Below are positions 8,606 through 18,020 of a stretch of DNA of 64,000 bases, piece after piece. A program made the position numbers and the translations under genes. The notes under the pieces were generated by a model. It ran no database searches, had not been told where the DNA came from, and saw only the letters and a list, made by a program, of their open reading frames with translations. Each line of letters starts with the position of its first letter. Positions within the stretch are counted from its first letter, which is position 1. The DNA is from Streptomyces sp. NBC_01232 (GTDB lineage: Bacteria > Actinomycetota > Actinomycetes > Streptomycetales > Streptomycetaceae), in assembly GCF_035989885.1 (NCBI RefSeq), contig NZ_CP108518.1:6377001-6441000 (forward strand), written 5' to 3'.

Positions 8606-11461
8606 ATGCCAAGCCCAACGGCATCCGCTAGACGTCCGTTTTCCACCGTAATAACCATCCTGCTGGCCGTCCTCGCCGCGCTTCTCCTCCCGGTGGGCGC
8701 AGCCCAGGCCGCACCGGCCGCCGAGGACTGCGTCGGCGTCACCGAAGGACGGTACACGGGCACCCTGACCACCGCCGGGCAGACGCACTGCCTGGAACTG
8801 CCGAGCCCGAAGGGCGCCCGGATCGCCGCCCTCACCTCGCTCGGCGGAGCGGGCCTGACCGTCGTGGTCGAGGTGGTCGACAGCAAGGGCGCCGTTCAGT
8901 GCACCGAAGGCGCCCTGGGCCTGGGCGACTGCGCCCTCACCGGAACGGCGCCGTTCCGTGCGCTCGTGCGCGCCGGGGACGACACCGAGACCGGGTCGTA
9001 CGGCGTGCACTTCGTCCGTACGGACATCGTCCAGAACGGCTGCCAGGTCCTGCCCGCCGGCAGCTTCGCCGACGACAAGGGCGCCGTGCGCCTGGAGACC
9101 GGCAACGGCGTCTTCTCGCACTGCCTGACCATTCCGGCCGACGCGCACTCCACGTCCGAGCTGCTCCGCATCCGCTACGGCTTCCCCGACGACACGGACC
9201 TGTTCCCGAAGTTCGTGCTCAGCGTGATCGCCACCGATGGCAGCGGCCCCGACTGCTACAACCACCCCGCCCCGGGTCAGCAGCTCAGGACGGACGGCCT
9301 CACCAGCTGCTCCTTCGCGGCCGGCGCGGCGTACACGGTGCTCGTGCGGGGCCAGGACGCCGTTCGCACCCACACCCTGGACCGCCGGGACGTCACCGCC
9401 ACGGCCCCGGGATGCGCCGCCTCCGCCGCGACGGCGGTCGGAGCCCCGGCCACGAGCGGCGCCTCCGGCCAGAACGGCACCCTGCGCTGCCACCGGATCA
9501 CCACGTCCGCGGCCACGGACCGGCTGCGCCTCGACGTCCGGGACGCCCACGACAGCACGCACCTGCTGATCATGGACGGTAACGGCGGAATCGCCTGCCA
9601 CCAGAAGAGCTGGGCGTGCATCGTCACCGGTTCCACCAGCTACCAGGTCGTGACCCAGGTACCGCAGGACTGGTCCCTGCCCGACTCCTACCGCCTCGAC
9701 GCATGGCGGATCGCCACGGCCGCCGGTGCGGCGCCCGAGTGCACCCGTGCCGGATCCGTCGCGCACGGGTACGGCCCGCTGACCGGCACGCTCTCCGCGG
9801 AGCGCACCGCCGTCTGCGCGGTCCTGCCGAGCGTCTCGGGTGACCGGTTCAGGGCCACTGTCACGGCAACGGACGGTGGGGCGCGCACCCCGCGGCCCGC
9901 GTTCTACAGCAAGGCCGGAACCGACCTGTGCACGGGCAACTCGTCGCCGCACGATTGCTCCGCGGCCGGAGAGAGCCTCTTCGTCCTCCCCCTGCCGGAC
10001 GGGGCGGACCGTACGGCCTACCGGGCCGAGCTCGTCTGCACGACGGCGCCCTGCGGCGCCGAGGAGGTGTCCGTCGGGACGGTCACGCCGAACACCGCGC
10101 AGAGCGGTTCGGTCGCGACCCTCACCGTGACGGGCACGGCCCTGGGCATGAGCTCCACCGTCCAGCTCACCGGCGGCCCGGCGCCGCTGACGGCCACGAC
10201 CGTCTCGGTCTCCGACGACGGCCGGACGCTGAAGGCGACCGTGGATCTGCGCACGGCCCCGGCCGGTATCTGGAACATCCGCGTCACCGTGCTGAACAGC
10301 AGTTACTCGGGTGGCACCCTGACGGTGACCCCGCCCCCGTCCTCCGGCCTCGGTACGTACAAGCCGATCACGCCGACGCGGCTGATGGACACCCGTGAGG
10401 GTCTGGGTGTGCCGAAGGCGAAGGTGGGCGCGGCCGGGACGGTGACCCTGCAGGTCGCGGGCACGGCCGGGATCCCCGCCGGCGCGACCGCGGTGGTGCT
10501 GAACGTGACCGCCACCGAGGCGACCGCGGGCAGCTTCGTGTCGGTGTACCCGAACGGCACGACCCGCACCAGCGCGTCGAACCTCAACTTCACGGCGGGG
10601 CAGACGATTCCGAACCTGGTCGTCGTTCCCGTCGTGAACGGGAAGGTCAGCTTCTACAACCACGCGGGTTCGGTGCACCTGATCGCGGACGTCGCCGGTT
10701 TCTACACGACCGACGGTTCGGGTTCCACCTACAAGCCGATCACGCCGACCCGGCTGATGGACACCCGTGAGGGTCTGGGCGTGCCCAAGGCCCGGGTCGG
10801 TGAGGCGGGCACGGTGACCCTGCAGGTCGCGGGCACGGCGGGGATCCCGGCGACGGGTGTCACCGCGGTGGTTCTGAACGTCACGGCCACCGGGCCGACG
10901 GCGGGGAGTTTCGTCTCCGTCTACCCGAACGGCACGACCCGTACGAGTGCGTCGAACCTCAACTTCACGGCGGGGCAGACGATTCCGAACCTGGTCGTCG
11001 TCCCCGTGGTGAACGGGAAGGTCAGCTTCTACAACCACGCGGGTTCGGTGGACCTGATCGCGGACGTCGCCGGTTTCTACACGACCGACGGTTCGGGTTC
11101 CTCGTACAAGCCGATCACGCCGACGCGGCTGATGGACACCCGTGAAGGCCTGGGCGTGCCGAAGGCGAAGGTGGGCGAGGCCGGCACGGTGACCCTGCAG
11201 GTCACCGGAGCGGCGGGGATCCCGGCAGGGGTCACCGCAGTGGTGCTGAACGTCACCGCCACCGAGCCGACCGCCGGCAGCTTCGTGTCCGTCTACCCGA
11301 ACGGCACGACCCGCACCAGCGCGTCGAACCTCAACTTCACCGCGGGGCAGACGATTCCGAACCTGGTCGTGGTCCCCGTCGTGAACGGGAAGGTCAGCTT
11401 CTACAACCACGCGGGATCGGTACACCTGATCGCCGACGTGGCCGGCTACTACACGTCGTAG
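8606..11461 (+). CDS. Large secreted protein with three C-terminal repeat domains
   Basis: A 951-residue exported protein. The signal peptide runs from RR through the hydrophobic core ILLAVLAALLLPVG to a likely AQA-AP cleavage near residue 35. The first 490 residues hold several Cys-containing beta-rich modules of about 120 residues (motifs such as GRYTGTLTTAGQTHCLELP). An IPT/TIG-like segment follows (near residues 490-575, SVATLTVTGTALG). The C-terminus is three near-identical domains, each starting YKPITPTRLMDTREGLGVPK and ending LIADVAGFYT. Such domains occur in secreted actinobacterial enzymes and lysozyme-like proteins, but no catalytic domain is recognisable here. ATG 8606 has GGGGGG just upstream. 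A cell-surface or adhesive role is inference. Confidence 0.8.
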   Translation: MPSPTASARRPFSTVITILLAVLAALLLPVGAAQAAPAAEDCVGVTEGRYTGTLTTAGQTHCLELPSPKGARIAALTSLGGAGLTVVVEVVDSKGAVQCTEGALGLGDCALTGTAPFRALVRAGDDTETGSYGVHFVRTDIVQNGCQVLPAGSFADDKGAVRLETGNGVFSHCLTIPADAHSTSELLRIRYGFPDDTDLFPKFVLSVIATDGSGPDCYNHPAPGQQLRTDGLTSCSFAAGAAYTVLVRGQDAVRTHTLDRRDVTATAPGCAASAATAVGAPATSGASGQNGTLRCHRITTSAATDRLRLDVRDAHDSTHLLIMDGNGGIACHQKSWACIVTGSTSYQVVTQVPQDWSLPDSYRLDAWRIATAAGAAPECTRAGSVAHGYGPLTGTLSAERTAVCAVLPSVSGDRFRATVTATDGGARTPRPAFYSKAGTDLCTGNSSPHDCSAAGESLFVLPLPDGADRTAYRAELVCTTAPCGAEEVSVGTVTPNTAQSGSVATLTVTGTALGMSSTVQLTGGPAPLTATTVSVSDDGRTLKATVDLRTAPAGIWNIRVTVLNSSYSGGTLTVTPPPSSGLGTYKPITPTRLMDTREGLGVPKAKVGAAGTVTLQVAGTAGIPAGATAVVLNVTATEATAGSFVSVYPNGTTRTSASNLNFTAGQTIPNLVVVPVVNGKVSFYNHAGSVHLIADVAGFYTTDGSGSTYKPITPTRLMDTREGLGVPKARVGEAGTVTLQVAGTAGIPATGVTAVVLNVTATGPTAGSFVSVYPNGTTRTSASNLNFTAGQTIPNLVVVPVVNGKVSFYNHAGSVDLIADVAGFYTTDGSGSSYKPITPTRLMDTREGLGVPKAKVGEAGTVTLQVTGAAGIPAGVTAVVLNVTATEPTAGSFVSVYPNGTTRTSASNLNFTAGQTIPNLVVVPVVNGKVSFYNHAGSVHLIADVAGYYTS
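10358..11461 (+). repeat. Three tandem ~124-residue domain repeats inside the secreted protein
   Basis: Copies begin at 10358, 10730 and 11105 (372, 375 and about 357 bases). Long runs are identical at the DNA level between copies, for example around aacctcaacttcac and gtgaacgggaaggtcagc. This points to recent duplication or ongoing gene conversion. Assembly collapse or expansion is possible in short-read data. Confidence 0.9.
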
Positions 11462-11465
11462 AGCC

Positions 11466-11501
11466 GTGGGGTCCCGCCCTTCGCGGGGCGGGACCCCCCA
11501 C
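11466..11501 (+). terminator. Strong hairpin terminator after the secreted-protein gene
   Basis: GTGGGGTCCCGCC pairs with GGCGGGACCCCCCAC across a short loop, starting four bases after the stop codon. There is no U-tract, as is usual in Streptomyces. Confidence 0.8.
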
Positions 11502-11577
11502 GCCGAACCCGGTCCCTTCGACCCACCGGCCGGATCCACGTGCTCCGGCCCCGGGGCATCGGCTACGGTCCTTGGCT

Positions 11578-12285
11578 GTGAACCGTACCGAGCGTCTGTA
11601 CGCCCTGGTGGAGGAGTTACGTGCGGTCTCGCCCCGGCCGCGCAGCGCCCGGTGGCTCGCCGAGCGCTTCGGCGTCAGCACCCGCACCGTCGAGCGCGAC
11701 CTCAGCGCCCTGCAACAGTCCGGCGTGCCGCTCTACGCCGAACCGGGCCGCAGCGGCGGGTACGTGGTGGACAAGGACCACACCCTGCCGCCCCTGACCA
11801 TCACCCCCGCCGAGGCGGCGGCCCTGGCCGTCGCCCTGCACACGCTGTCCGGGACGCCGTTCGACGAGGACGCCCGCTCGGCGCTGTACAAGGTGTTCGC
11901 CGTCATGCCGCAGCGCGAACGCCAGGCCGCGCGCGAACTCGCCGCGCGGGTACGGCTCGCCGTGCATCCCGTACGGCCCTCCGCGCTCCCGCACGCCCTG
12001 CGCGAGGCGCTCTCCGCCCGCCGGCTGCTGCATCTGCGCTACGCCGACGAGCAGGGAAAGGTCACCGACCGCACCGTCGAACCCCTGGGCCTCCTCGGCG
12101 GCGAGCACTGGCACCTCATCGGCTGGTGCCGGCTGCGCGCCGCCGTCCGGGGCTTCCGCCTCGACGGCATCCGCGAGGCGCGGGCCCTGGAGGAGACGGC
12201 GGAGCCGCGCCCGGTGGACCTGTCCGAACTGGGCGCCCTGGGACGGGATTTCGTCGCGCTCGACGAGCTCTACAGTTTCGCTTGA
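11578..12285 (+). CDS. WYL-domain transcriptional regulator (contains a TTA codon)
   Basis: A 235-residue regulator. The N-terminal winged helix (RPRSARWLAERFGVSTRTVERDLSALQ, residues about 20-48) is DeoR/YafY-like. A WYL domain follows, with GGEHWHLIGWCRLR near residue 180. WYL proteins are thought to sense ligands, often nucleic-acid or nucleotide derived. Codon 14 is TTA (11617-11619), so translation should depend on the bldA tRNA. GTG 11578 is used; an in-frame TTG lies six bases upstream, and no clear ribosome site is visible, so it may be leaderless. The next gene, a SnoaL-like protein, starts 90 bases downstream and could be a target. Confidence 0.85.
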   Translation: MNRTERLYALVEELRAVSPRPRSARWLAERFGVSTRTVERDLSALQQSGVPLYAEPGRSGGYVVDKDHTLPPLTITPAEAAALAVALHTLSGTPFDEDARSALYKVFAVMPQRERQAARELAARVRLAVHPVRPSALPHALREALSARRLLHLRYADEQGKVTDRTVEPLGLLGGEHWHLIGWCRLRAAVRGFRLDGIREARALEETAEPRPVDLSELGALGRDFVALDELYSFA

Positions 12286-12374
12286 GCCGCCTCCCGGAGG
12301 GCTAAACACCGACAGGGGGCTGTCGCTCCGGGCCCGGAGTCTGGGTGACCACGAACCGACCCTGGAAGGCACCC

Positions 12375-12815
12375 ATGTCTGTGACGACGACGACCCCGAC
12401 CCCGGCCACCGACTCCGCCCTGCTGACCCGGGAAGCCGGCACCCGGCTGGTGGAGGGCTGGACGGCGCTCTGGAACGGAGACGTCGCCCTCGCCGAGCAG
12501 ATCCTCGCCCCCGGCTTCCGGCTGCACTTCGCGGACGACTTCGACGGCACCGGCTCCGGCTACACCTTCGGCCAGGAGGAACTGACGGCGTTCATCTCGG
12601 CCAACAGCCACGCCCTCACCGGCCTGACCTTCGCCGCCGAAGCCGCACCGCTGGTCGACTCCGAGCGCGCCGAGATGGCCTGCCGGTGGAGCGAGAGCCA
12701 CGCGGACGGTGACGGAGACGTCATCGTCAAGAGCGGCATCGACATGTTCGCCGTCACGGACGGCCGGATCTCCGCCGTGTGGTCACTCACCGGCAGCCGC
12801 CGCTTCGCCGCCTGA
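12375..12815 (+). CDS. SnoaL/NTF2-like protein
   Basis: A 146-residue alpha+beta-barrel protein of the SnoaL-like/NTF2 superfamily. The pattern RLVEGWTALWNGDVALAEQILAPGF followed by FGQEELTAFI and a C-terminal FAVTDGRISAVWSL is typical of the polyketide-cyclase-like group. These proteins serve as small-molecule isomerases or binding proteins, and this one's substrate is unknown. ATG 12375 is supported by GGAAGG six bases upstream. A perfect palindromic hairpin follows the stop immediately. Confidence 0.75.
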   Translation: MSVTTTTPTPATDSALLTREAGTRLVEGWTALWNGDVALAEQILAPGFRLHFADDFDGTGSGYTFGQEELTAFISANSHALTGLTFAAEAAPLVDSERAEMACRWSESHADGDGDVIVKSGIDMFAVTDGRISAVWSLTGSRRFAA

Positions 12816-12851
12816 CCGGCACGGTCCCGTGCCCGCACGGGACCGTGCCGG
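12816..12851. terminator. Perfect 17-bp stem, bidirectional terminator
   Basis: CCGGCACGGTCCCGTGC at 12816-12832 is exactly complementary to 12835-12851 with a two-base gap. It starts on the base after the SnoaL stop and lies between two converging genes, so it can terminate both. Confidence 0.88.
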
Positions 12852-12926
12852 CCACGCGAGCGGCCGTGGGCGTGGTCGTGAGAGTGACCACGGTGACGGC
12901 AGGCGTGACCACGATGACGCCGCCTC

Positions 12927-13790
12927 CTAGAACGAACGCCACTGCATCTCCCGGTCGCCGTCCCTGAGGGAGGCCACGCGGCGGCGGAATTCGGCCAGGG
13001 CCCTCGGATTGGCCGGGGCGTGCTGGGCGACCCAGGCACAGCTGGCCGTCTCCCGGGCACCGCGCAGGACCGCGCAGCCCTCCCATTCGCGGACGTCCCA
13101 CCCGTACGCCGCCACGAAGGCCTCGTACTCCCCGGCGGGCATGTCGTACCGGTCGCGGGAGAGCGCCATCACCACCAGGTCGTGCTCGCGCAGATCGGCC
13201 GACACGGTCTCCAGGTCGACCAGGGCCGGGCCGTCCGCGCCCACGTGGACGTTGCGGGGCAGCGCGTCGCCGTGGACCGGGCCCGGGGCGAGGCGCGGGG
13301 TCAGCGCGGCCACCTCACCGGCGTAGCCGTCCCGGCGGGCCCGCAGGTAGGCCGCGTCGGCGGGGTCGATGCAATCCCCCGCGAGCCGCAGCCAGCGCTC
13401 GACCCCGGCCAGCAGGTCCCGTGCGGGCAGCGCGAACGGCGGCGCGGGCAGTGCGTGCACCAGGCGCAGCAGCTCCGCCAGGTCCGCGGGCCCCGCGGGC
13501 CGCACCGCGTCCGGCAGCCGGTGCCAGAGGGTCAGGGGATGCCCGTCCACCAGCCGCGGCTTCGGCTCGGCCGCGCGGACCGCCGGGACGCCGGACGCGG
13601 CGAGCCAGCCGGACACCGCCAGTTCCCGCGCGGCCCGCTCCAGCAGCGCAGCCTCCCGGCCCACCTTCACCACCAGGTCTCCGACCGCGAAGACCGCGTT
13701 CTCGCCGAGCGCGAGGAGGACCGCCTCCCGGGGCGCGCCCCGGGCCAGGCCCGCCGCCGCCAGTACGTCCCTCGCCCGCGCCTCGTCCAT
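12927..13790 (-). CDS. Aminoglycoside phosphotransferase (APH)-fold kinase
   Basis: A 287-residue kinase-like protein. The catalytic loop PVHGDALPRNVHV has the HxDxxxxN arrangement, and LVDLETVSADLREHDLV replaces the usual DxD metal site with a D-x-E sequence (VDLET). The N-lobe lysine is in DLVVKVGREAALL. This fold covers antibiotic kinases, choline and homoserine kinases, and many housekeeping small-molecule kinases. Nothing here indicates a resistance role. ATG 13790 is the start. It faces the SnoaL gene across the terminator at 12816-12851 and is divergent from the FUSC gene. Confidence 0.82.
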   Translation of the reverse strand: MDEARARDVLAAAGLARGAPREAVLLALGENAVFAVGDLVVKVGREAALLERAARELAVSGWLAASGVPAVRAAEPKPRLVDGHPLTLWHRLPDAVRPAGPADLAELLRLVHALPAPPFALPARDLLAGVERWLRLAGDCIDPADAAYLRARRDGYAGEVAALTPRLAPGPVHGDALPRNVHVGADGPALVDLETVSADLREHDLVVMALSRDRYDMPAGEYEAFVAAYGWDVREWEGCAVLRGARETASCAWVAQHAPANPRALAEFRRRVASLRDGDREMQWRSF

Positions 13791-13919
13791 GCCGCCGCTC
13801 TCGCCCTTCGCCGCCCGCCCGTGATCCGCCGGCGATCCGTCCGGCGATCCGGCCGCCGTGGATCAGCCGTCGTCAGCCAGTATGTGGTGGCTTCCGGCAG
13901 GTGGCCCGATCCTGGAGTC

Positions 13920-16121
13920 ATGGGCGCCGGACATGACGCACGCACCGGCCGCGGCCCCTCGGTCGTGGCACGGCGCGCCCTGCGCACCACCCTCGCCGCG
14001 TGCGTCTCGTTCTTCGTGTGCCTGTACGCGCTGGACCGGCCCGTGGCGGCGACGTACGCGCTGTTCGGCGTGGTGTCCATGGCGGCCCTCTCGCACATCC
14101 CCGGCACCGGCCGCCAGCGGGTGGCCGTCCTCATCAGGACCACGCCCGTGGCCTGGGTGCTGGTGACGATCGGCACCTACCTCGCGGTCCGGACCTGGAC
14201 CGCCGTGGCCGGCATGCTGCTGATCGGTTTCGCCCTGGCCTTCGTGGCGGTGGCCGGGCCGCGCGCGGCGGGCGCCGCCCCGGGTCTGCAACTGCTCTAC
14301 ATCCTGCCCTGCTTCCCGCCGTACGCCCCGGACACCCTCGGCGAACGGCTCGCGGGGGCGACCTTCGGCCTGCTGCTGCTCGTCCTCGCCGAGGCCTTCG
14401 TCCTGCCCGAGGAGCCGGGGCCCACGTACCGGAGGCTGGCCTCCGGGGCGGCCGGTACCGCCGCCCGTTGCGCCGCCGAGCTGGGCCGCGCCCCGTACAC
14501 GCTGTCCGCGGCCTCGACCGAGGCGGCCCTGGCGTCCGGCGAGTCGCTGCGGCCCTTCCGGGTCGACGAGGCCGACCGTCCCGCCGGGCCGGGCCTGCGG
14601 GACCGCGCCCTCACCCACGCGGGCCTGGCCGCCCGTACGCTCCTCGGCCGCATGGTGAACCTTCCCCCGCCGCCCCGGCCCCCCGGCCCGCTGCCGATGG
14701 AACTGGAGTCCGAGGTGCTGACCGCGGTCGGCCGGGCCGTCGGCGAGAGCGCCGCCCTGCTGGACGGAACGGCCGACTCGACCGAAGCCGCCGGCGTCCT
14801 GCGGAAGGTACGGGAGGAGGCCGCGTCGGCCGCTGCGCGGGAGCCGCCGACCACCGCGGCGCGGGGCCGCCGCCGGGCGGCGCTGCTGGAGGTGGCGGAC
14901 GCCGCCGTGGCCCTGGTGACGGCCGCCGAGCTGGCGGTACGGGGCCGCCGCGCGCAGGTGCCCTGCGATGTGGACGCCGGCCGCTTCTGGTACGCCGGCC
15001 GGCTCGCGCCGGGCCTGTGGTGGCACCGGGTGGCGGGACACGCCGGGCCCCGGTCCGTGCACTTCCAGAACGCGGTCCGGATCAGCCTCGCGCTCGCGGC
15101 CGCCCGCACGATCGCGGGCGTGGACTCCCTGCCGCACGGCTTCTGGGCGATGCTCGCCGTCCTCAGCCTGACCCGGACCACGGCCGCCCAGACCCGGGCG
15201 ACCGTACGGGTGGCCATCACCGGCACCCTGCTCGGCGCCCTGGTCACCGGGATCCTGCTGGCCCTGATCGGGGGCCACACCGTCGTCTATGCCATCGCCC
15301 TGCCGTTCGTGATGCTCACGGCGTTCCGGGTGGGGCCGGTGCGGGGCGTGGGCTGGGCCCAGGGCATGTTCACGCTCGTGGTGGCCTTCGTCTTCGCGCA
15401 GCTGGCGCCCGTGACGTGGCAGCTGGCGGAGGTCAGGATCCTGGACGTGGTCATCGGCAGCCTGATCGGCGTCGTGTTCGGGGTGCTCGCCTGGCCGAGG
15501 GGGGCGGAGCGGGAGCTGCACCGGGCGGTGGCCCTGCTGCTGACCAGGGAGGCCGAGACGGTCGAGCGCACCACCGGCGCCGTGGTGGAGGGCGGACCGG
15601 GGCGCACTCCCGACGACGAGCCGCTCCTGCACGCGCTGACGATGGCGGAGACGGCCTTCGCGCAGCACCAGAGCGAGCCCCGGACGCACGAGGGCCCGAG
15701 GCCGGACTGGCAGGCGGCGATGATGACGGGCCACCACGTGCTGTGGGGGTCGCGGCGGCTGCTGGTGCGCGGCGGTCCTGCCGTGGGGCCGGAGAACGGG
15801 GCGCGGCTGGACGGCCGGGCGACCGGGCTGGCCACCCGGATGCGGCGGGAGGCGCAGCGGGCGGGGCGGGCCCCGGGCGACCCGGAGCCCGAAGGCGCAC
15901 TGCCGCCTCTCGGCGCCGATGCCGACGGACCTCCCGGGCTTTCCTCCCCGCGGTTCTTCTCCGCGCTGGCCTGGCTCGACTCGCTTGCCGTCGACGTCGC
16001 GCGCGTGACGGCCTCGGGTCACCCGTTCGGTCCAGCCCGCCCGAAGAGTCCGTCCGCCCCGGGGAAACCGTCCGCCCCGGGGGAACCGGCCGCTCCGGGG
16101 GAACCGGCCGCTCCGGCCTGA
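13920..16121 (+). CDS. FUSC-family membrane protein (aromatic/fusaric-acid exporter-like)
   Basis: A 733-residue protein with the two-half FUSC layout. About six N-terminal membrane segments span residues 25-165. A soluble helical middle follows, then a second membrane block, from roughly residue 385 ([14 protein letters not shown]) to 525. A soluble C-terminal tail completes it. Family members export aromatic acids or related compounds; the substrate here is unknown. The tail ends in a Pro-rich run ([21 protein letters not shown]) encoded by a 9-base tandem array that continues past the stop. ATG 13920 has GGAG five bases upstream. Confidence 0.82.
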   Translation: MGAGHDARTGRGPSVVARRALRTTLAACVSFFVCLYALDRPVAATYALFGVVSMAALSHIPGTGRQRVAVLIRTTPVAWVLVTIGTYLAVRTWTAVAGMLLIGFALAFVAVAGPRAAGAAPGLQLLYILPCFPPYAPDTLGERLAGATFGLLLLVLAEAFVLPEEPGPTYRRLASGAAGTAARCAAELGRAPYTLSAASTEAALASGESLRPFRVDEADRPAGPGLRDRALTHAGLAARTLLGRMVNLPPPPRPPGPLPMELESEVLTAVGRAVGESAALLDGTADSTEAAGVLRKVREEAASAAAREPPTTAARGRRRAALLEVADAAVALVTAAELAVRGRRAQVPCDVDAGRFWYAGRLAPGLWWHRVAGHAGPRSVHFQNAVRISLALAAARTIAGVDSLPHGFWAMLAVLSLTRTTAAQTRATVRVAITGTLLGALVTGILLALIGGHTVVYAIALPFVMLTAFRVGPVRGVGWAQGMFTLVVAFVFAQLAPVTWQLAEVRILDVVIGSLIGVVFGVLAWPRGAERELHRAVALLLTREAETVERTTGAVVEGGPGRTPDDEPLLHALTMAETAFAQHQSEPRTHEGPRPDWQAAMMTGHHVLWGSRRLLVRGGPAVGPENGARLDGRATGLATRMRREAQRAGRAPGDPEPEGALPPLGADADGPPGLSSPRFFSALAWLDSLAVDVARVTASGHPFGPARPKSPSAPGKPSAPGEPAAPGEPAAPA

Positions 16122-16176
16122 CCGGCCTGACCGGCGAGATCGGCGAGATCGGCACGACCGGCGAGACCGGCGCCAA
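16051..16176 (+). repeat. 9-bp-register minisatellite across the FUSC stop codon
   Basis: Fourteen consecutive 9-base units, nearly all beginning CGGC, CGTC or CTCC, run from the FUSC tail into the space before mgt. In the +2 frame the array reads as an uninterrupted (X-Y-Gly) series, that is, collagen-like. In the FUSC frame it reads Pro-Ala-rich. Confidence 0.85.
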
Positions 16177-16182
16177 AGGGTG

Positions 16183-16212
16183 TTGCACGAGACGTCTCGT
16201 CTCGCTTATGGT
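16183..16212 (+). promoter_or_regulatory. Promoter and palindromic operator for mgt (leaderless)
   Basis: TTGCAC (16183-16188) and TATGGT (16207-16212) are separated by 18 bases and match -35/-10 elements. The expected start of transcription coincides with ATG 16219, so the mRNA is probably leaderless. A perfect 14-base palindrome, ACGAGACGTCTCGT (16187-16200), overlaps the -35 edge and the spacer, the position expected for a repressor operator. Confidence 0.65.
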
Positions 16213-16218
16213 TCGATC

Positions 16219-17421
16219 ATGACCGCAGCCAAGCCCACCCACATCGCCATGTTCTCCATCGCCGCCCACGGGCACGTGAACCCCAGCATCGAGGTGATCC
16301 GCGAACTCGTGGCCCGGGGCCACCGCGTCAGCTACGCCATCCCCGCCTCCTTCGCCGAGAAGATCGCGGAGACGGGCGCCACGCCCGTGCTCTACACCTC
16401 CACCCTCCCCACCGACGACGAGCCGGAGGCCTGGGGCACCGAGCTCATCGAGAACCTCGAGCCCTTCCTGAACGACGCCGTCCAGGCACTCCCGCAGCTC
16501 GCCGCCGCCTTCGAGGGCGACGAGCCGGACCTCGTCCTCCACGACATCACCTCCTACCCGGCGCCGGTGCTCGCCCATCGCTGGGGAGTCCCCGCCGTCT
16601 CCCTCTCCCCGAACCTCGTCGCCTGGGAGGGGTACGAGCAGGAGGTGGCCGAGCCGATGTTCGCCGAGCTGAAGGCCTCCGAGCGCGGTCAGGCGTACTA
16701 CGCCGCCTTCGCGGCCTGGCTCACCGAGAACGGCCTCGGCGACCAGGTCGACCGGTTCCAGGGCCGCCCGCGCCGCGGGCTCGTCCTGATCCCGCGGGCG
16801 CTGCAGCCGCACGCCGACCGCGTCGACACCTCCGTCCACACCTTCGTCGGAGCCTGCCAGGGCGACCGCAGCGCGACCCAGGGCAGCTGGCACGCGCCCG
16901 CGAGCGCCGAGGGCAAGAAGATCGTGCTCGTCTCGCTCGGCTCCGCCTTCACCAAGCAGCCCGCCTTCTACCGTGCCTGCATCGAAGCCTTCGCGGACCT
17001 GCCCGACTGGCATGTCGTCCTCCAGATCGGCAAGTTCACCGACGAGGCCGACCTGGGCCCGGTACCGGCCAACGTGGAGGTCCACCGCTGGGTCCCCCAG
17101 CTCGACATCCTGCGCCGGGCCGACGCCTTCATCACCCACGCGGGCGCCGGCGGCAGCCAGGAGGGGCTCGCGACCGCCACCCCGATGGTCGCCGTCCCGC
17201 AGGCCGTCGACCAGTTCGGCAACGCCGACATGCTCGTCTCGCTGGGCGTGGCCCGCCACGTCCCGATGGAGGAGGCGAACGCCCGGACCCTGCGCGAAGC
17301 GGTCCTCCAGCTGGTCGCCGACCCCGAGGTCGCCGCCCGCGCCGAGGCCGTCCGCGCGCAGATGACGACCGAGGGCGGCACGCGGCAGGCCGCCGACCTC
17401 ATCGAGGCCGAATTGTCGTAG
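16219..17421 (+). CDS. mgt: Macrolide-inactivating glycosyltransferase (OleD/Mgt type)
   Basis: A 400-residue GT1, GT-B-fold enzyme that transfers glucose from UDP-glucose to macrolides and other acceptors. It is very close in pattern to OleD. The N-terminal AAHGHVNPS carries the catalytic His, and [11 protein letters not shown] carries the partner Asp. The nucleotide site is [27 protein letters not shown] with the [13 protein letters not shown] continuation. It is full length and ends EAELS. ATG 16219 is confirmed by alignment with the OleD start and by the leaderless promoter. No macrolide cluster or lrm-type rRNA methyltransferase is adjacent, so this is probably a self-standing detoxification gene controlled through the upstream palindrome. 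Confidence 0.92.
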   Translation: MTAAKPTHIAMFSIAAHGHVNPSIEVIRELVARGHRVSYAIPASFAEKIAETGATPVLYTSTLPTDDEPEAWGTELIENLEPFLNDAVQALPQLAAAFEGDEPDLVLHDITSYPAPVLAHRWGVPAVSLSPNLVAWEGYEQEVAEPMFAELKASERGQAYYAAFAAWLTENGLGDQVDRFQGRPRRGLVLIPRALQPHADRVDTSVHTFVGACQGDRSATQGSWHAPASAEGKKIVLVSLGSAFTKQPAFYRACIEAFADLPDWHVVLQIGKFTDEADLGPVPANVEVHRWVPQLDILRRADAFITHAGAGGSQEGLATATPMVAVPQAVDQFGNADMLVSLGVARHVPMEEANARTLREAVLQLVADPEVAARAEAVRAQMTTEGGTRQAADLIEAELS

Positions 17422-17441
17422 CCGGGTCTTAGGGTGCGCGC

Positions 17442-18020
17442 ATGACGAAGAAGGACACGGCCAAGAAGGACACGACGAAGAAGTACGCGGCGCTGCTGCG
17501 CGGGATCAATGTCGGCGGGAACAAGAAGGTCCCGATGGCGCAGCTGCGTACGGTGCTGGAGGGGCTCGGCCACGGCGACGTGCAGACGTACCTGCAGAGC
17601 GGCAACGCCGTCTTCAGCAGTACGCAGCAGGACCCGGCGGTCCTCGGCCGGGAGCTGGAGGCCGCCATCGAGGGCCGCTTCGGCTTCCGCGTGGCGTGCC
17701 TGGTGAGGGACGGCGCGTACCTGCGCGCCGTCGCCGACGCCTGCCCCTTCCCGGCGGCGGAGCTGGAGGGCAAGCAGCTGCACGCCACCTTCTGGTCCGA
17801 ACAGCCGGGCCCGGAGCGCTTCGCCGCGCTCGACGAGGCCTCGTTCCTCCCGGAGGAGTACCGGCTCGGCGACCGCGTCCTCTACCTCTACGTCCCCGAC
17901 GGCCTGGGCCGCTCCAAGCTCGCCGAGGCCCTCGCCAGGTCCGCCGTGGTCAAGGGGATCGACGTGACCACCCGCAACTGGAACACCGTCGCCAAACTCG
18001 TGGAGCTGACCGGACCCTGA
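17442..18020 (+). CDS. DUF1697 domain protein
   Basis: A 192-residue protein of a widespread family without assigned function. Family signatures are YAALLRGINVGGNKKVPM near the start, QTYLQSGNAVFSS, and the C-terminal VTTRNWNTVAKL. The Lys/Thr-rich lead (residues 1-14, KKDTAKKDTTKK) is not part of the domain. ATG 17442 begins 20 bases after the mgt stop, so it may be cotranscribed with mgt. Confidence 0.85.
   Translation: MTKKDTAKKDTTKKYAALLRGINVGGNKKVPMAQLRTVLEGLGHGDVQTYLQSGNAVFSSTQQDPAVLGRELEAAIEGRFGFRVACLVRDGAYLRAVADACPFPAAELEGKQLHATFWSEQPGPERFAALDEASFLPEEYRLGDRVLYLYVPDGLGRSKLAEALARSAVVKGIDVTTRNWNTVAKLVELTGP

Noticed and set aside
8231..11539. Very long open frame on the minus strand opposite the secreted-protein gene (and similar ones at 476-2467 + and 41032-44055 -).
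   Set aside because: Arg/Gly/Val-biased translations without motifs, opposite genes with clear domains; in 70%+ GC DNA the opposite frames stay open by chance.
12927..13790. APH-fold protein as an antibiotic resistance gene, paired with mgt.
   Set aside because: The fold is shared by many metabolic kinases, and nothing in the sequence points to a particular aminoglycoside or macrolide kinase; it is over 2 kb from mgt and on the other strand.
16051..16222. A separate collagen-like gene upstream of mgt.
   Set aside because: The frame has no start of its own, is only the shadow of the FUSC 3' end plus a minisatellite, and ends inside mgt; kept only as an observation.
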